Shown: one piece after another, positions 43,480-52,161 of the stretch
How positions within the stretch are numbered: position 1 is the stretch's first letter
Layout of the letters: each line of letters begins with the position of its first letter
IMG/VR virus record: IMGVR_UViG_3300047558_000077
Coordinates: 1 to 64,000 of that record
Source of the DNA: a virus
Direction: 5' to 3' (one strand)
DNA: 64,000 bases
Notes under the pieces: generated by a model
The model's input: only the letters and a program-made list of their open reading frames with translations
Told to the model about the DNA's origin: nothing
Databases searched by the model: none
Made by a program: the position numbers and the translations under genes

Positions 43480-43892
43480 CTGATCTATTCAAAGATGTCA
43501 TTCCATCCATTCTACAGACTAAGAAGAATGTTCTGGAGAATGAAAAAGACTATAGTGCTTTCGTGGTGAATCGGGCCCTCTCGTTTCACTACGATTGCGT
43601 TTTACAAGTCAATGAGATGAACCAGTATCCAGGTTTGCCTGCTAATATGCAATATCACTATTTGCTAAATAGCATTAGAGGCTATAAACGCCCTTTTAGA
43701 AAATGGGAAAAGCGTGAAACCATTGAGGACTTGGAAGCCGTAAAAGAGTATTACAACTACTCTAACGAAAAGGCCAAAGAAGCATTGGTTTTGCTAAACG
43801 CTACCCAGTTAGAACAAATAAGAAAAGAACTAAACAAAGGTGGCATAAATGACAGCAAACCTAGAAGACTTCGTGGAAGTAAGACTTCCTGA
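43464..43892 (+). CDS. 62: Clamp loader small subunit (gp62-like)
   Basis: A 142-residue protein; a TTG at 43476 is an alternative start. LFKDVIPSILQTKKNV, FVVNRALSFHYDCVLQVNEMN and SIRGYKRPFRKW are the conserved gp62 pattern. T4 gp62 has 187 residues, so this one is short. Its gene lies near gp44, as required for the complex, and overlaps regA by 44 bases. Confidence 0.85.
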   Translation: MVAILTDLFKDVIPSILQTKKNVLENEKDYSAFVVNRALSFHYDCVLQVNEMNQYPGLPANMQYHYLLNSIRGYKRPFRKWEKRETIEDLEAVKEYYNYSNEKAKEALVLLNATQLEQIRKELNKGGINDSKPRRLRGSKTS

Positions 43893-44262
43893 TCCTCAAG
43901 CCTTCTTGAAAGTGAAGGAGACTTTGACTCGTATTGGTGTAGCATCTAAGAAAGATAAAACTCTCTATCAGTCATGTCATATATTACATAAGCAGGGTCA
44001 TTATTACTTGGTACACTTCAAAGAGATGTTTATGTTGGACGGTAAGCCAACAGACTTCTCCGAAGAAGATCGTGGCAGAAGAAACACGATTGCTAATCTA
44101 TTAGCAGAATGGGGTCTAGTCACGCTAGTCGATAAAACTAAATCACAAGAGCCACTAACACCTCTAAACCGCATCAAGATAATCTCTTATGGTGAGAAAG
44201 GTGAGTGGAATCTAGTCGCCAAGTATTCTCTTGGTAAGAAAAGATTTTCAGATACAGAATAG
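43849..44262 (+). CDS. regA: RegA translational repressor
   Basis: A 137-residue protein. Hallmarks of T4 RegA (122 residues) are DDFLKVKETLTRIG-like text (here PQAFLKVKETLTRIGVASKKDKTLYQSCHILHKQGHYYLVHFKEMF) and RRNTIANLLAEWGLV. RegA binds start regions of early mRNAs and blocks translation once early proteins suffice. In T4 it also follows gp62. Confidence 0.92.
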   Translation: MTANLEDFVEVRLPDPQAFLKVKETLTRIGVASKKDKTLYQSCHILHKQGHYYLVHFKEMFMLDGKPTDFSEEDRGRRNTIANLLAEWGLVTLVDKTKSQEPLTPLNRIKIISYGEKGEWNLVAKYSLGKKRFSDTE

Positions 44263-44276
44263 AAAGTGAGTTTGTT

Positions 44277-44885
44277 ATGACTACATTGAAGATTTGGAAA
44301 ACACATCCCGATATTCAAATACCAAAGCACCAGACCACACAGTCTGCTTGCTTTGATCTAGCTTTTCAAGGTGCCGGCAAAAGAGAGTATAAAGGCTATT
44401 CGCATATGAATAAGCCTTTCTCTCGCCTACTTTCAGGATCTATCACAATCGCTCCTGGTGATCGTGTTCTAATTCCAACTGGTTGCATCATGGATATTCC
44501 AGAAGGATATTCGGTTCGTCTTCATGCTCGTTCTGGAACATCTCTAAAGCAGGGACTTGTTCTAGCTAATGCGGAAGGTGTCATTGATTCTGACTATGTT
44601 GAAGAAGTGTTTATCATGCTATGGAACATTTCTGGTAACGCTGTTACGATTAACAACGGTGATCGTATTGCACAGGCAGAACTTGTGAAGAATGAGGAAT
44701 ACACAATTGAGCAAACACCAGCCCGTCCTTTGCCCAGAACTAATCGCACAGGCGGATTTGGTTCTACAGGAATCACATCAAAAGATGATATGATTCTAAT
44801 AAATATACCACAAACTTTGGTTGTCGAGAAAGTTGAGGAACCTGTCGTGAAGCGTGGTAGAGGAAGACCGAGGAAGAATGCCTAA
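44277..44885 (+). CDS. dut: dUTPase
   Basis: A 202-residue trimeric dUTPase with an extended C-terminus. Motifs: ACFDLAFQ (I), SVRLHARSGTSLKQGLVLANAEGVIDSDY (II and III), NNGDRIAQAEL (IV), and TNRTGGFGSTG (V, the nucleotide-closing arm). The last 40 residues are unrelated and end in RGRGRPRK, an AT-hook-like DNA-binding tail. The enzyme makes dUMP and keeps uracil out of DNA. Confidence 0.93.
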   Translation: MTTLKIWKTHPDIQIPKHQTTQSACFDLAFQGAGKREYKGYSHMNKPFSRLLSGSITIAPGDRVLIPTGCIMDIPEGYSVRLHARSGTSLKQGLVLANAEGVIDSDYVEEVFIMLWNISGNAVTINNGDRIAQAELVKNEEYTIEQTPARPLPRTNRTGGFGSTGITSKDDMILINIPQTLVVEKVEEPVVKRGRGRPRKNA

Positions 44886-45420
44886 AGCACATAGAATTGG
44901 TGATCAAAGAATGTGCGGCGCTACTACCACAAGCGCCGGATTGAACACCAACGTCTTTGTCAATGGTATGTTAGCCGCTGTTGCCGGTGACCGTAACGAT
45001 CATAATAATCTAGGTGCATTGATATCATCATCACCTGGTACCATATTGATTAATGGTGTTCCTATGATCGCATCTATCATGGATAATTCCTCACCAGATC
45101 AGATTGGATTAATCACACACGTTACAGGACTTCCTACACCAGCAACAGGTTCACCAAACGTAAATCTATATGGAGGTTCCGGATCGTTTGCGGGTGGACT
45201 AGGTTCATTTGGCGTATCCGGACTTCCTAATGTGGGCGAGCTTTTATCATTTGCTGGTAATATTGTAGGTCAAGTATATCGAACTGCAAATCAAGGAAGC
45301 AACTCTGGTATGCTGGCGATGAACAACATAACATCAAACACACAACCAACCACAGGATCTACAGTTACAGGAGTCACAACAGGGAGAACATTCACGTTTT
45401 CCTCATATTATACATCTTGA
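44878..45420 (+). CDS. PAAR-type baseplate spike tip
   Basis: A 180-residue protein starting inside the dut stop region. The first 85 residues (AHRIGDQRMCGATTTSAGLNTNVFVNG, GDRNDHNNLGALISSSPGTILINGVPMI) are a PAAR domain, whose repeats form a conical tip on the central spike. The remainder is Gly/Ser/Asn-rich and probably flexible. In T4 the comparable gene (5.4) lies with baseplate genes; here it sits between dut and hsp20. Confidence 0.8.
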   Translation: MPKAHRIGDQRMCGATTTSAGLNTNVFVNGMLAAVAGDRNDHNNLGALISSSPGTILINGVPMIASIMDNSSPDQIGLITHVTGLPTPATGSPNVNLYGGSGSFAGGLGSFGVSGLPNVGELLSFAGNIVGQVYRTANQGSNSGMLAMNNITSNTQPTTGSTVTGVTTGRTFTFSSYYTS

Positions 45421-45446
45421 CAACAGTATAGAGTTTACTATATAAT
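45417..45446 (+). promoter_or_regulatory. Sigma70-type promoter for hsp20
   Basis: TTGACA (45417-45422) at the stop of the PAAR gene, an 18-base spacer, TATAAT (45441-45446), 58 bases ahead of the Hsp20 ATG. Confidence 0.82.
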
Positions 45447-45451
45447 ATAAC

Positions 45452-45504
45452 AATGATAGCCGAAAGGTATCATTCCTTATAATCTCGCTGAAAAGGAGAA
45501 ACAC
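45452..45504 (+). promoter_or_regulatory. Structured hsp20 leader, possible RNA thermometer
   Basis: AATGATA plus CC (45452-45461, one bulged G) pairs with GG plus TATCATT (45466-45474) around a GAAA tetraloop. TCCTT (45474-45478) can then pair with AAGGA (45493-45497), the Hsp20 ribosome site. Weak sequestering of the site is how small heat shock gene thermometers work, but this is unproven here. Confidence 0.45.
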
Positions 45505-46044
45505 ATGACAAACTATAAGTTTAACACAGAAAACTTCGCATTTCCTTCCGCTCTAGCCAGACAATTCATTGGCTTCGATTCGGTACTTGAAAATTTCAAT
45601 CGAGCTACCGAGCAATTGACCAAAGCTACTAATTATCCTCCATACAATATCAAGAAAATTGACGAAGAACATTTTGTAATCGAAATGGCAGTTGCTGGTT
45701 TCGGTAAGCAGAATCTTGATATTGAATTAAAGGACGGCGAACTGACCATTACTGGTAGACATGACGCCGACGAAAGTGACTACATCTACCAAGGCATTGC
45801 TAACAGGGCTTTCACCCGTAAGTTTACTCTTGCCGATACAGTGGTTGTAAAGAATGCCGAATTGGTCAACGGCCTATTGAAGATCGCTCTTGAACGTTAT
45901 ATTCCGGAAGAGAAGAAAGCGAAGAAGATCGACATTCTAGATCCATTCGGTGTTGGTGAAACGACAAGGCAATTTCTCACCGAGAGCGGCAAAGTTTGGG
46001 CCGAAGGCCTACAGAAAGTCGCAGAAACTATGACGCCTAAATAA
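45505..46044 (+). CDS. Small heat shock protein (Hsp20 family)
   Basis: A 179-residue alpha-crystallin-type chaperone. The domain spans about residues 45-145 (YNIKKIDEEHFVIEMAVAGFGKQNLDIELKDGELTITGRHD, then ANRAFTRKFTLADTVVVKNAELVNGLLKIALER). The C-terminus lacks a clear I-x-I oligomerisation motif, though KKIDIL may serve. Hsp20 proteins hold unfolding proteins and are common in T4-like phages of aquatic hosts. It has its own sigma70 promoter and leader. Confidence 0.93.
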   Translation: MTNYKFNTENFAFPSALARQFIGFDSVLENFNRATEQLTKATNYPPYNIKKIDEEHFVIEMAVAGFGKQNLDIELKDGELTITGRHDADESDYIYQGIANRAFTRKFTLADTVVVKNAELVNGLLKIALERYIPEEKKAKKIDILDPFGVGETTRQFLTESGKVWAEGLQKVAETMTPK

Positions 46045-46085
46045 GACTGACATGGCCGAGGCCTCTGCCGCAAGGTACGCCTCGG
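46037..46085 (+). terminator. CTAAATA motif and CCGAGGC hairpin after hsp20
   Basis: CTAAATA (46037-46043) overlaps the Hsp20 stop. CCGAGGC (46056-46062) pairs with GCCTCGG (46079-46085) over a 16-base loop, followed by a pyrimidine stretch (TCCTCTTTAT). It could be a weak terminator or, with the motif, a late promoter plus leader for the next gene. Confidence 0.45.
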
Positions 46086-46118
46086 TCCTCTTTATATGAT
46101 GTTACTATGGAGCATGTG

Positions 46119-46415
46119 ATGAAAAAACTCATTCTATTATTCTGTCTTATTCCATCTATCTCACTAGCCGAAGGCTTCGAATGTAGCAAACATGACGGTA
46201 ATGTTGTGTGTAAGGCTAAAGAAAATGGTGTTGCGGTAAACTCTATTTCAATTAATGGTGGTGAATGTGCTTCTCCTTATGATGCTAAGATATATCATAA
46301 GGTAATGAAAAAGGGCGACAAGTTCACCGTTCCTGGTTCTAAAGATTGTTTCTATGTTAGATCGGTGCATATAAATACGCACGACGGTGAAACACATCGC
46401 CATAATGCCATGTGA
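46119..46415 (+). CDS. Exported cysteine-containing small protein
   Basis: A 98-residue protein with a clear signal peptide (MKKLILLFCLIPSISLA, cleavage likely after SLA). The mature part has four cysteines (CSKHDG, VVCKAK, GGECAS, KDCFYV) that could form two disulphides in the periplasm. GGAG nine bases upstream favours the ATG at 46119 over 46107. The function is unknown; a superinfection or envelope role is possible. Confidence 0.6.
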   Translation: MKKLILLFCLIPSISLAEGFECSKHDGNVVCKAKENGVAVNSISINGGECASPYDAKIYHKVMKKGDKFTVPGSKDCFYVRSVHINTHDGETHRHNAM

Positions 46416-46422
46416 GGATAGT

Positions 46423-47163
46423 ATGAAACTAGTGATTGAAAAACCCGTTACAGTTATCACACCTACAATCGGTTCCCCAAAACTTATTGACGCTATTGAG
46501 TCTGTAAAGAATCAGACTTACAAGTGCAATCATTTGATTGTCGTTGACGGTTCTGAGCATCTATCAGATGCTAGGTCTATATTCCATCGTGATACCAACT
46601 ATGTCGTTTCTCCAGAGAACACAGGAAAGACAGGTGGCAACTTCTATGGTCATCGTATCTATGCTGCTTATCCACATCTAATCAATTCAGATTACATTCT
46701 GTTCCTTGACGAGGACAACTGGTATGAACCAGATCATGTTGCCTCACTAATCGAAACAATCGAGAAGAAAAATCTAGATTTCTCCTATTCGCTTCGAAAG
46801 ATTTTCTCACCTGATAAGAAGTATCTTTGCGATGATAATTGTGAAAGTCTTGGTAAGTGGCCGATCTTTATGTCTCGCAGTTCTCCACATGGTCCTCAGT
46901 TTCTAATCGACACATCTTCCTTCTGCTTCAAGCGAGAGTTTATTCAAAAGACTTGTCATTTCTGGCATTCTGGATGGGGTGGCGATAGACGATTTTTATA
47001 CTCGGTAAAAGATAATGCTAACTACGATACAAACGGTAAGCATACTCTCTGCTATCGTCTAGATGGTAATCCCAATTCAGTAACACGAGAATTTTTTGAA
47101 CAAGGTAACAAGACACAAGAAGCATATTATGGAGGAGCGAAATATCCATGGCTAAGGACTTGA
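46423..47163 (+). CDS. Family 2-like glycosyltransferase
   Basis: A 246-residue GT-A enzyme. The N-terminus VTVITPTIGSPKLIDAIESVKNQTYKCNHLIVVDGSE is the GT2 nucleotide-sugar fold, the DxD-type motif is LFLDEDNWYEPDH, and WGGDRRF holds a likely catalytic acid pair. It opens the glycan cassette. GAGGA at 46414 sets the start. The end overlaps the next gene by 16 bases. Confidence 0.85.
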   Translation: MKLVIEKPVTVITPTIGSPKLIDAIESVKNQTYKCNHLIVVDGSEHLSDARSIFHRDTNYVVSPENTGKTGGNFYGHRIYAAYPHLINSDYILFLDEDNWYEPDHVASLIETIEKKNLDFSYSLRKIFSPDKKYLCDDNCESLGKWPIFMSRSSPHGPQFLIDTSSFCFKREFIQKTCHFWHSGWGGDRRFLYSVKDNANYDTNGKHTLCYRLDGNPNSVTREFFEQGNKTQEAYYGGAKYPWLRT

Positions 47164-48047
47164 TTATAGGTGGAGCGGCAGGTTACAATTGGGATCAATT
47201 GAAATACTGGGTGAACTCCATCAACAAAACAGGATTTAAAGGTGATATTGTTCTAGTAGCAACAGACATGTCAGGTGAAACCGTAAAGAAGCTGGTAGAG
47301 AACAATGTAAAAGTATATGCATATGGTAAGCGTAATGAAAGTGGCGGAATAGAAAAGAGTGCAAACGGTATTCCGCCGCATGTTGAACGATTCATTTTCA
47401 TTTGGGATTATCTACGTAAGAACAAAGACGACTATCGATTTGTAGTTGTCACGGATACGAGAGACGTTATCTTTCAGAAAGATCCAACAGAATATCTGGA
47501 ACAAAATTTATTGTTTGGAGCAGCCTCTATCGTATGTGCGTCAGAAGGACTAGCATACAAAGATGAACCATGGGGCAGTAAGAACTTACTTGACACATTT
47601 GGTCCATTAGTATACGATGAACTTAAAGATAACTTGATATACAATGTAGGCACAATCGCTGGTTTTTACGAAGAAGTGAGAGACCTTATATTGCAGATAT
47701 TCTTTCAGTCAGTCAATCGTCCTATTCCTATTGTTGATCAGGCTGTGTTCAACTTTATCATTAGCATGAGCACATACAATCTAGAAGTGTTGAGAACAAA
47801 CAATCAGTCTGCATGGGCTGTTCAATTAGGCACAACACTAGAAGCGGTCAAGGCAGGTGCCGGTGATATTGGACAGATTGTCAGACAAGATCCATCTAAA
47901 CTTGAAGAATATATAAAAGCGTATCAAGATAAACAGCCTACAATTGATAATGAACTTGTGATGGCTGATCATGTTCCTTTTACAATCGTTCACCAGTGGG
48001 ATCGTGTTCCTGCTATCAAAGAATTGGTAATGAAAAACTATGCATAA
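47148..48047 (+). CDS. Glycosyltransferase-like protein
   Basis: A 299-residue protein. The N-terminal IIGGAAGYNWDQLKYWVNSINKTGFKGDIVLVATDM and the motif RFVVVTDTRDVIFQKDP (a DxRD form of the DxD metal site), plus VDQAVFNFI near residue 200, are the pattern of nucleotide-diphospho-sugar transferases seen in plant- and phage-type families. Substrate unknown. It overlaps its neighbours. Confidence 0.7.
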   Translation: MAKDLIIGGAAGYNWDQLKYWVNSINKTGFKGDIVLVATDMSGETVKKLVENNVKVYAYGKRNESGGIEKSANGIPPHVERFIFIWDYLRKNKDDYRFVVVTDTRDVIFQKDPTEYLEQNLLFGAASIVCASEGLAYKDEPWGSKNLLDTFGPLVYDELKDNLIYNVGTIAGFYEEVRDLILQIFFQSVNRPIPIVDQAVFNFIISMSTYNLEVLRTNNQSAWAVQLGTTLEAVKAGAGDIGQIVRQDPSKLEEYIKAYQDKQPTIDNELVMADHVPFTIVHQWDRVPAIKELVMKNYA

Positions 48048-48894
48048 GTTGAGATTAGGTTTCGCTGACACATTCGATGGTGCCAAAGAATACTTTACAC
48101 ATCTTTTATCAAAACGTTTTGAGGTAGTTCGGGATGATGTTCATCCTGACTATCTTATCTTTGGTGATAGAAACTTTGGTGAAAGCAATCTAAGGTATCA
48201 AAATTGCGTTCGTATCTTCTACACAGGTGAGAACCAACGTCCTATTGATTATCGCTGCAACTATGCAATCTCATTTGATCATCCTACAGATAGTCGGATG
48301 TTTAGACTTCCTCTATATCTAATCTATGAGTATGATCATAAGATTTGGCAGAATAGAGAAGCAAGACATGAGGATGATTTTGACAATAAGAAGTTCTGTT
48401 CCTTTGTTGTCAAGAATCCTGGTTGCAAGTATCGCAATGACTACTTCAATATTCTTTCTAATATTGCTCAAGTGGATTCTGCTGGTCCTTTGTTCAATAA
48501 CATGCCTGACGGATGGCGACCAGAAACTGTTTCTGACAAAGTAAAGTTCATGAGCAACTACAAATTCAATCTTTGTTTCGAAAATAGTTCTTATCCTGGA
48601 TATTGCACAGAAAAGCTATTTGAGGCTTTGTGTGCTAAGACTGTTCCGATTTATTGGGGTAGTCCAACAGCCGCACTAGATTTCAATCCTAGAGCGTTTC
48701 TCAATCGTTATGATTATTCTAGTGACCAGGCTTTCTTTGATGCTATCGTGAGACTACATACTAACAAGGATGCATATAATCAAATGTATCTACAGCCAAT
48801 GTTTAGGGATGATGAGTTTGTTAGAAACTTTAATCCTGATAACTTCCTAGATTGGTTTCAACAAAATGTTTATCAAGGTGTGATCAACAAATGA
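48040..48894 (+). CDS. GT10-type fucosyltransferase-like protein
   Basis: A 284-residue protein. The signature of GT10 alpha-fucosyltransferases is plain: YKFNLCFENSSYPGYCTEKLFEALCAKTVPIYWGSP at about residues 175-210, which binds GDP-fucose. An N-terminal FADTFDGAKEYFTHLL domain completes the GT-B fold. It could add fucose or a related sugar to a glycan built by the neighbouring enzymes. Confidence 0.85.
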   Translation: MHKLRLGFADTFDGAKEYFTHLLSKRFEVVRDDVHPDYLIFGDRNFGESNLRYQNCVRIFYTGENQRPIDYRCNYAISFDHPTDSRMFRLPLYLIYEYDHKIWQNREARHEDDFDNKKFCSFVVKNPGCKYRNDYFNILSNIAQVDSAGPLFNNMPDGWRPETVSDKVKFMSNYKFNLCFENSSYPGYCTEKLFEALCAKTVPIYWGSPTAALDFNPRAFLNRYDYSSDQAFFDAIVRLHTNKDAYNQMYLQPMFRDDEFVRNFNPDNFLDWFQQNVYQGVINK

Positions 48895-49619
48895 ATAAAG
48901 CTCTAATCATTACTCCCACAGGTCGTTCAATCTATCACCACGAAGATTATGACAAAGACAATCACTGGCGCTTTACAAAGCCAGAGAGAACATATGAAAC
49001 ATGTGTGGTGGTCTATAATGACTTTCAGCCAGAGCCAGGAACATATGACTATATCATTCGTCGTAAAGGTCTAAAGTGGAATCTCGTTCCTGAGGTTTCT
49101 AAGATTATCAACTGGCAGGACTACGACTACATTGGTGTGTGGGATGATGACTATGCTACAGATATTCAATCTATCAATAAGGCTCTTGCATATGCTCGGC
49201 GCTATGACTTTAGATTGTTTCAACAAGCAACAACCTCATTTCAAACTTACGATTGTCTAAAGCACAATCCAGAGTTTGCTTTCACGGAAACAAACTTTAT
49301 TGAGTTAGGTGTTCCATTCTTTCGTAATGATATCTATCGCAAAGTTCTTCGCTTTCTTGAGGACTACCGTTATGAGAAGTCTGATTGGGGAATTGATAAA
49401 GTTCTTTGTTACTATCTACAGGCATCGGCTCATGTTGTCCATGATACAACAGTTAGACACATGCTTCCAGATGAAAGCACCTATAATAAAGAAGATGGCT
49501 TTAGAGAAATGGAATATCTAATGCGTGACTTCTTTCCCAAGTATATGAAAGAGAACTTTGGATTAGAATATCAGTATACAGATGTTCAACAAGTGATAAG
49601 GGCTTATAAACATGGATAA
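48891..49619 (+). CDS. DUF707-like putative glycosyltransferase
   Basis: A 242-residue protein starting within the preceding stop (ATGA). CVVVYNDF, then YIGVWDDDYATDIQSINKAL (an acid-rich DDD site) and FTETNFIELGVPFFRNDIYRKVL recall DUF707 proteins, which have a GT-like fold. Catalysis is not proven. It lies within the glycan cassette. Confidence 0.6.
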   Translation: MNKALIITPTGRSIYHHEDYDKDNHWRFTKPERTYETCVVVYNDFQPEPGTYDYIIRRKGLKWNLVPEVSKIINWQDYDYIGVWDDDYATDIQSINKALAYARRYDFRLFQQATTSFQTYDCLKHNPEFAFTETNFIELGVPFFRNDIYRKVLRFLEDYRYEKSDWGIDKVLCYYLQASAHVVHDTTVRHMLPDESTYNKEDGFREMEYLMRDFFPKYMKENFGLEYQYTDVQQVIRAYKHG

Positions 49620-50412
49620 TATGACAAGATACATCAACTGGATGGAAGTATCAGATCAGTTTAGAAAAAGTCTTCCTTTCAATCACGTTATCATTGATGA
49701 CTTTTTTCTACCGCATATTGCAGAACAGTTAGCTAACGAGTTTCCTGATTATAATGATCCGGCTCTTGGCTATTACAATAATGCCATCGAGAACAAGAAG
49801 GTCTTTAACAAGTGGGATAAGTTTCCGAAGTTAACATATCAGGCATTTACTATGCTTGGTCGTCCTAATTTTTTGTTTCATATTAGAGGTCTTATCGGCA
49901 ATCCTAACAACACCGAACTATGGATGGACTATGGATTGAATGGTGGTGGTTGGCACATGCACACCAAAGGCGGTAAGAACAATGTGCATCTTGACTACAA
50001 CATTCATCCTAAGTTAGGTGAACAACGCAAACTAAACATCATCGTATACATGACTCCTAACTGGAAGTCGGAATGGGAAGGTGGTCTAGAACTATGGTCA
50101 CATGATAATGTAACTCGTAGGCCAAAGGATCTGGTTAAGACAGTTGAAAACAAATTCAATCGTGCTGTTATTTTCGATACTACACAGAATAGCTGGCATG
50201 GATTGCCTAAAGAACTAAAGTGTCCTGATGGTGTTGTTCGTAAGTCTCTTGCTGCTTATTACGTTCAACCTGCACCAGAAGGTGCTGATCCTCGTGGCAA
50301 GGCTCTATTTGCTCCTACAAAGGAACAAGAAGGTAATCCAGAAATCGAACAACTTATCCGTGAACGCTCGAATGTGGCAACTGCCGATAAGTTCCATGCA
50401 GGTGACAAGTAA
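49612..50412 (+). CDS. 2OG-Fe(II) dioxygenase, prolyl 4-hydroxylase-like
   Basis: A 266-residue enzyme with all expected ligands: H126 and D128 in NNVHLDYN, H196 in NSWHGLP for iron, and R210 in VVRKSLAAYY for 2-oxoglutarate. The strand WEGGLELWSHDN is also characteristic. The role could be hydroxylation of a sugar, lipid or protein. It is flanked by glycan genes, so a glycan or glycoprotein substrate is likely. Confidence 0.85.
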   Translation: MDNMTRYINWMEVSDQFRKSLPFNHVIIDDFFLPHIAEQLANEFPDYNDPALGYYNNAIENKKVFNKWDKFPKLTYQAFTMLGRPNFLFHIRGLIGNPNNTELWMDYGLNGGGWHMHTKGGKNNVHLDYNIHPKLGEQRKLNIIVYMTPNWKSEWEGGLELWSHDNVTRRPKDLVKTVENKFNRAVIFDTTQNSWHGLPKELKCPDGVVRKSLAAYYVQPAPEGADPRGKALFAPTKEQEGNPEIEQLIRERSNVATADKFHAGDK

Positions 50413-51122
50413 TGGAAGAAATAGATGTAGTATTCTTTATCAATAGTGCTATGAATGTCACTGGTCGTTCCCTCTACTCTAACGATGTTAGATGGGAACA
50501 GACACAGGAAACGATTTTATCTATTGACAAACAGGTACCAAATAATATAAAATACTTAATTGATGGTTCATTCCTACCAATTGAGGAATACAAACTTAAT
50601 TGGTTGAAAGACCATAATGTTCGTGTAGCTCTAACTGGTCATATTCCAGGTATTACAGAGATATCAAAGAACATCGCACAGTATGGTATTGGTAATAGTA
50701 TTGCAGAGACTCGTTCAATGTTCATGTTTGTGGATCACTTTCTACAGTCTGAATATGGAAACATCAAAGCAAAGCGTATATGTAAGTTATCTGGTAGGTA
50801 CAAGATAAATGAAAACTTCAAGTGGGATGATCCTAACTTTGAAAATAAGTATGTCTTCGTGAAGCATCATGCGTCAAATAGTCCTGTGAAAGAACAACTT
50901 GGTCTAACTGGATTGTTTGTCGTGCGTTGCTGGCATATGGATTATGCTCTACTACATAACTACAGAGAAGTCATTCTTAGCATCGCTAACGATTGTGCCA
51001 ATCTCGGTATCGATGCAGAGAACTCTTATTATAAAAACATTCCTAAAGATTTACTTTATGAAGTGGAAAAGATTGGCGTAGAAGGTTATGTCTCACCCGT
51101 GGGAGTCTATGAAAATGAGTAA
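50412..51122 (+). CDS. Hypothetical glycan-cassette protein
   Basis: A 236-residue protein coupled to the oxygenase gene (TAATG). It starts with a Rossmann-like strand (IDVVFFINSAMNVTGRSLYS) and contains KRICKLSGRYKINENFKWDDPNF, which resembles the acceptor region of some glycosyltransferases. No family was recognised with confidence. Confidence 0.5.
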   Translation: MEEIDVVFFINSAMNVTGRSLYSNDVRWEQTQETILSIDKQVPNNIKYLIDGSFLPIEEYKLNWLKDHNVRVALTGHIPGITEISKNIAQYGIGNSIAETRSMFMFVDHFLQSEYGNIKAKRICKLSGRYKINENFKWDDPNFENKYVFVKHHASNSPVKEQLGLTGLFVVRCWHMDYALLHNYREVILSIANDCANLGIDAENSYYKNIPKDLLYEVEKIGVEGYVSPVGVYENE

Positions 51123-52161
51123 AACACTATTGATTACAGGTGGTGCTGGGTTTATCGGTCACCACGTTATTGACTTGTTCCTACAGAAAACTGATTGGAA
51201 CATTGTCTCACTAGATCGCCTAGATTACTCTGGCAATCTAAATCGTCTTGATGATGTTGTGCGGCGCTATCCTGTGGAAACTCGTAAGCGTGTCAAGGTT
51301 GTATATGGTGATCTTCGTGCAGAAGTCACAGCATTACAGCAAAACTTTATTGGTGATGTTGATTACATACTTCACATGGCTGCGTCGTCACACGTTGACC
51401 GCTCTATTGAAGATCCAATGTCATTCGTTATGGACAATGTTGTTGGTACAGTCAACATTCTAAACTTTGCCCGCAAGTGTAAGAACCTCAAGCGGTTCAT
51501 CTATTTCAGCACAGATGAAGTTTTCGGTCCTGCACCAGGTACTATTACATATGGCGAGCGTGATCGCTATAACTCAACTAATCCTTATTCAGCATCTAAG
51601 GCGGCTGGTGAAGAAATGTGTGTTTCCTTCGAGAACACATACAAGCTACCTATCTTCATTACACATACAATGAACGTCTTTGGACAGCGACAGCATCCAG
51701 AGAAGTATATTCCTATGTGTATTCGTAAAGTTCGTAATGAAGAGACTGTTACTATTCATTCCGATCCTTCTAAGACTACACCTGGTTCACGCTTCTATAT
51801 TCATGCCGCTGACGTTGCTGATGCCATGTATTTTCTATTGCATCTAACACCAGAGCAAGAAGCAAAAGTTCATGAGCCTGATTATGGTGGTGCCAAGTGT
51901 CCAAAGTTCAATGTAGTTGGTAAAGAAGAAATCAACAATCTTGAACTTGCAGAGTATATTGCACAAGCAGAAGGTAAGATTCTAAACTTTGAAATGGTTG
52001 ACTTCCATTCTTCACGTCCAGGTCATGATCTTCGATATGGTCTATCGGGTGAGTATATGAAGTCTCTTGGTTGGGAACCAAAGTATACTCTTCGTGATCG
52101 TATCAAGGAAGTAGTTGATTGGTCGCTTGCTAACCCAGAATGGATCGAGGTGACAGAATGA
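51115..52161 (+). CDS. dTDP-glucose 4,6-dehydratase-like enzyme
   Basis: A 348-residue extended SDR enzyme. NAD-binding GGAGFIGHHV, the STDEVFG motif with Thr-Asp-Glu (characteristic of 4,6-dehydratases, where Asp/Glu act in dehydration), and YSASKAAGEEM with the catalytic Tyr and Lys are all present. It would make a 4-keto-6-deoxy sugar nucleotide. ATG at 51115 fits the overlap with the preceding gene. Confidence 0.87.
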   Translation: MSKTLLITGGAGFIGHHVIDLFLQKTDWNIVSLDRLDYSGNLNRLDDVVRRYPVETRKRVKVVYGDLRAEVTALQQNFIGDVDYILHMAASSHVDRSIEDPMSFVMDNVVGTVNILNFARKCKNLKRFIYFSTDEVFGPAPGTITYGERDRYNSTNPYSASKAAGEEMCVSFENTYKLPIFITHTMNVFGQRQHPEKYIPMCIRKVRNEETVTIHSDPSKTTPGSRFYIHAADVADAMYFLLHLTPEQEAKVHEPDYGGAKCPKFNVVGKEEINNLELAEYIAQAEGKILNFEMVDFHSSRPGHDLRYGLSGEYMKSLGWEPKYTLRDRIKEVVDWSLANPEWIEVTE

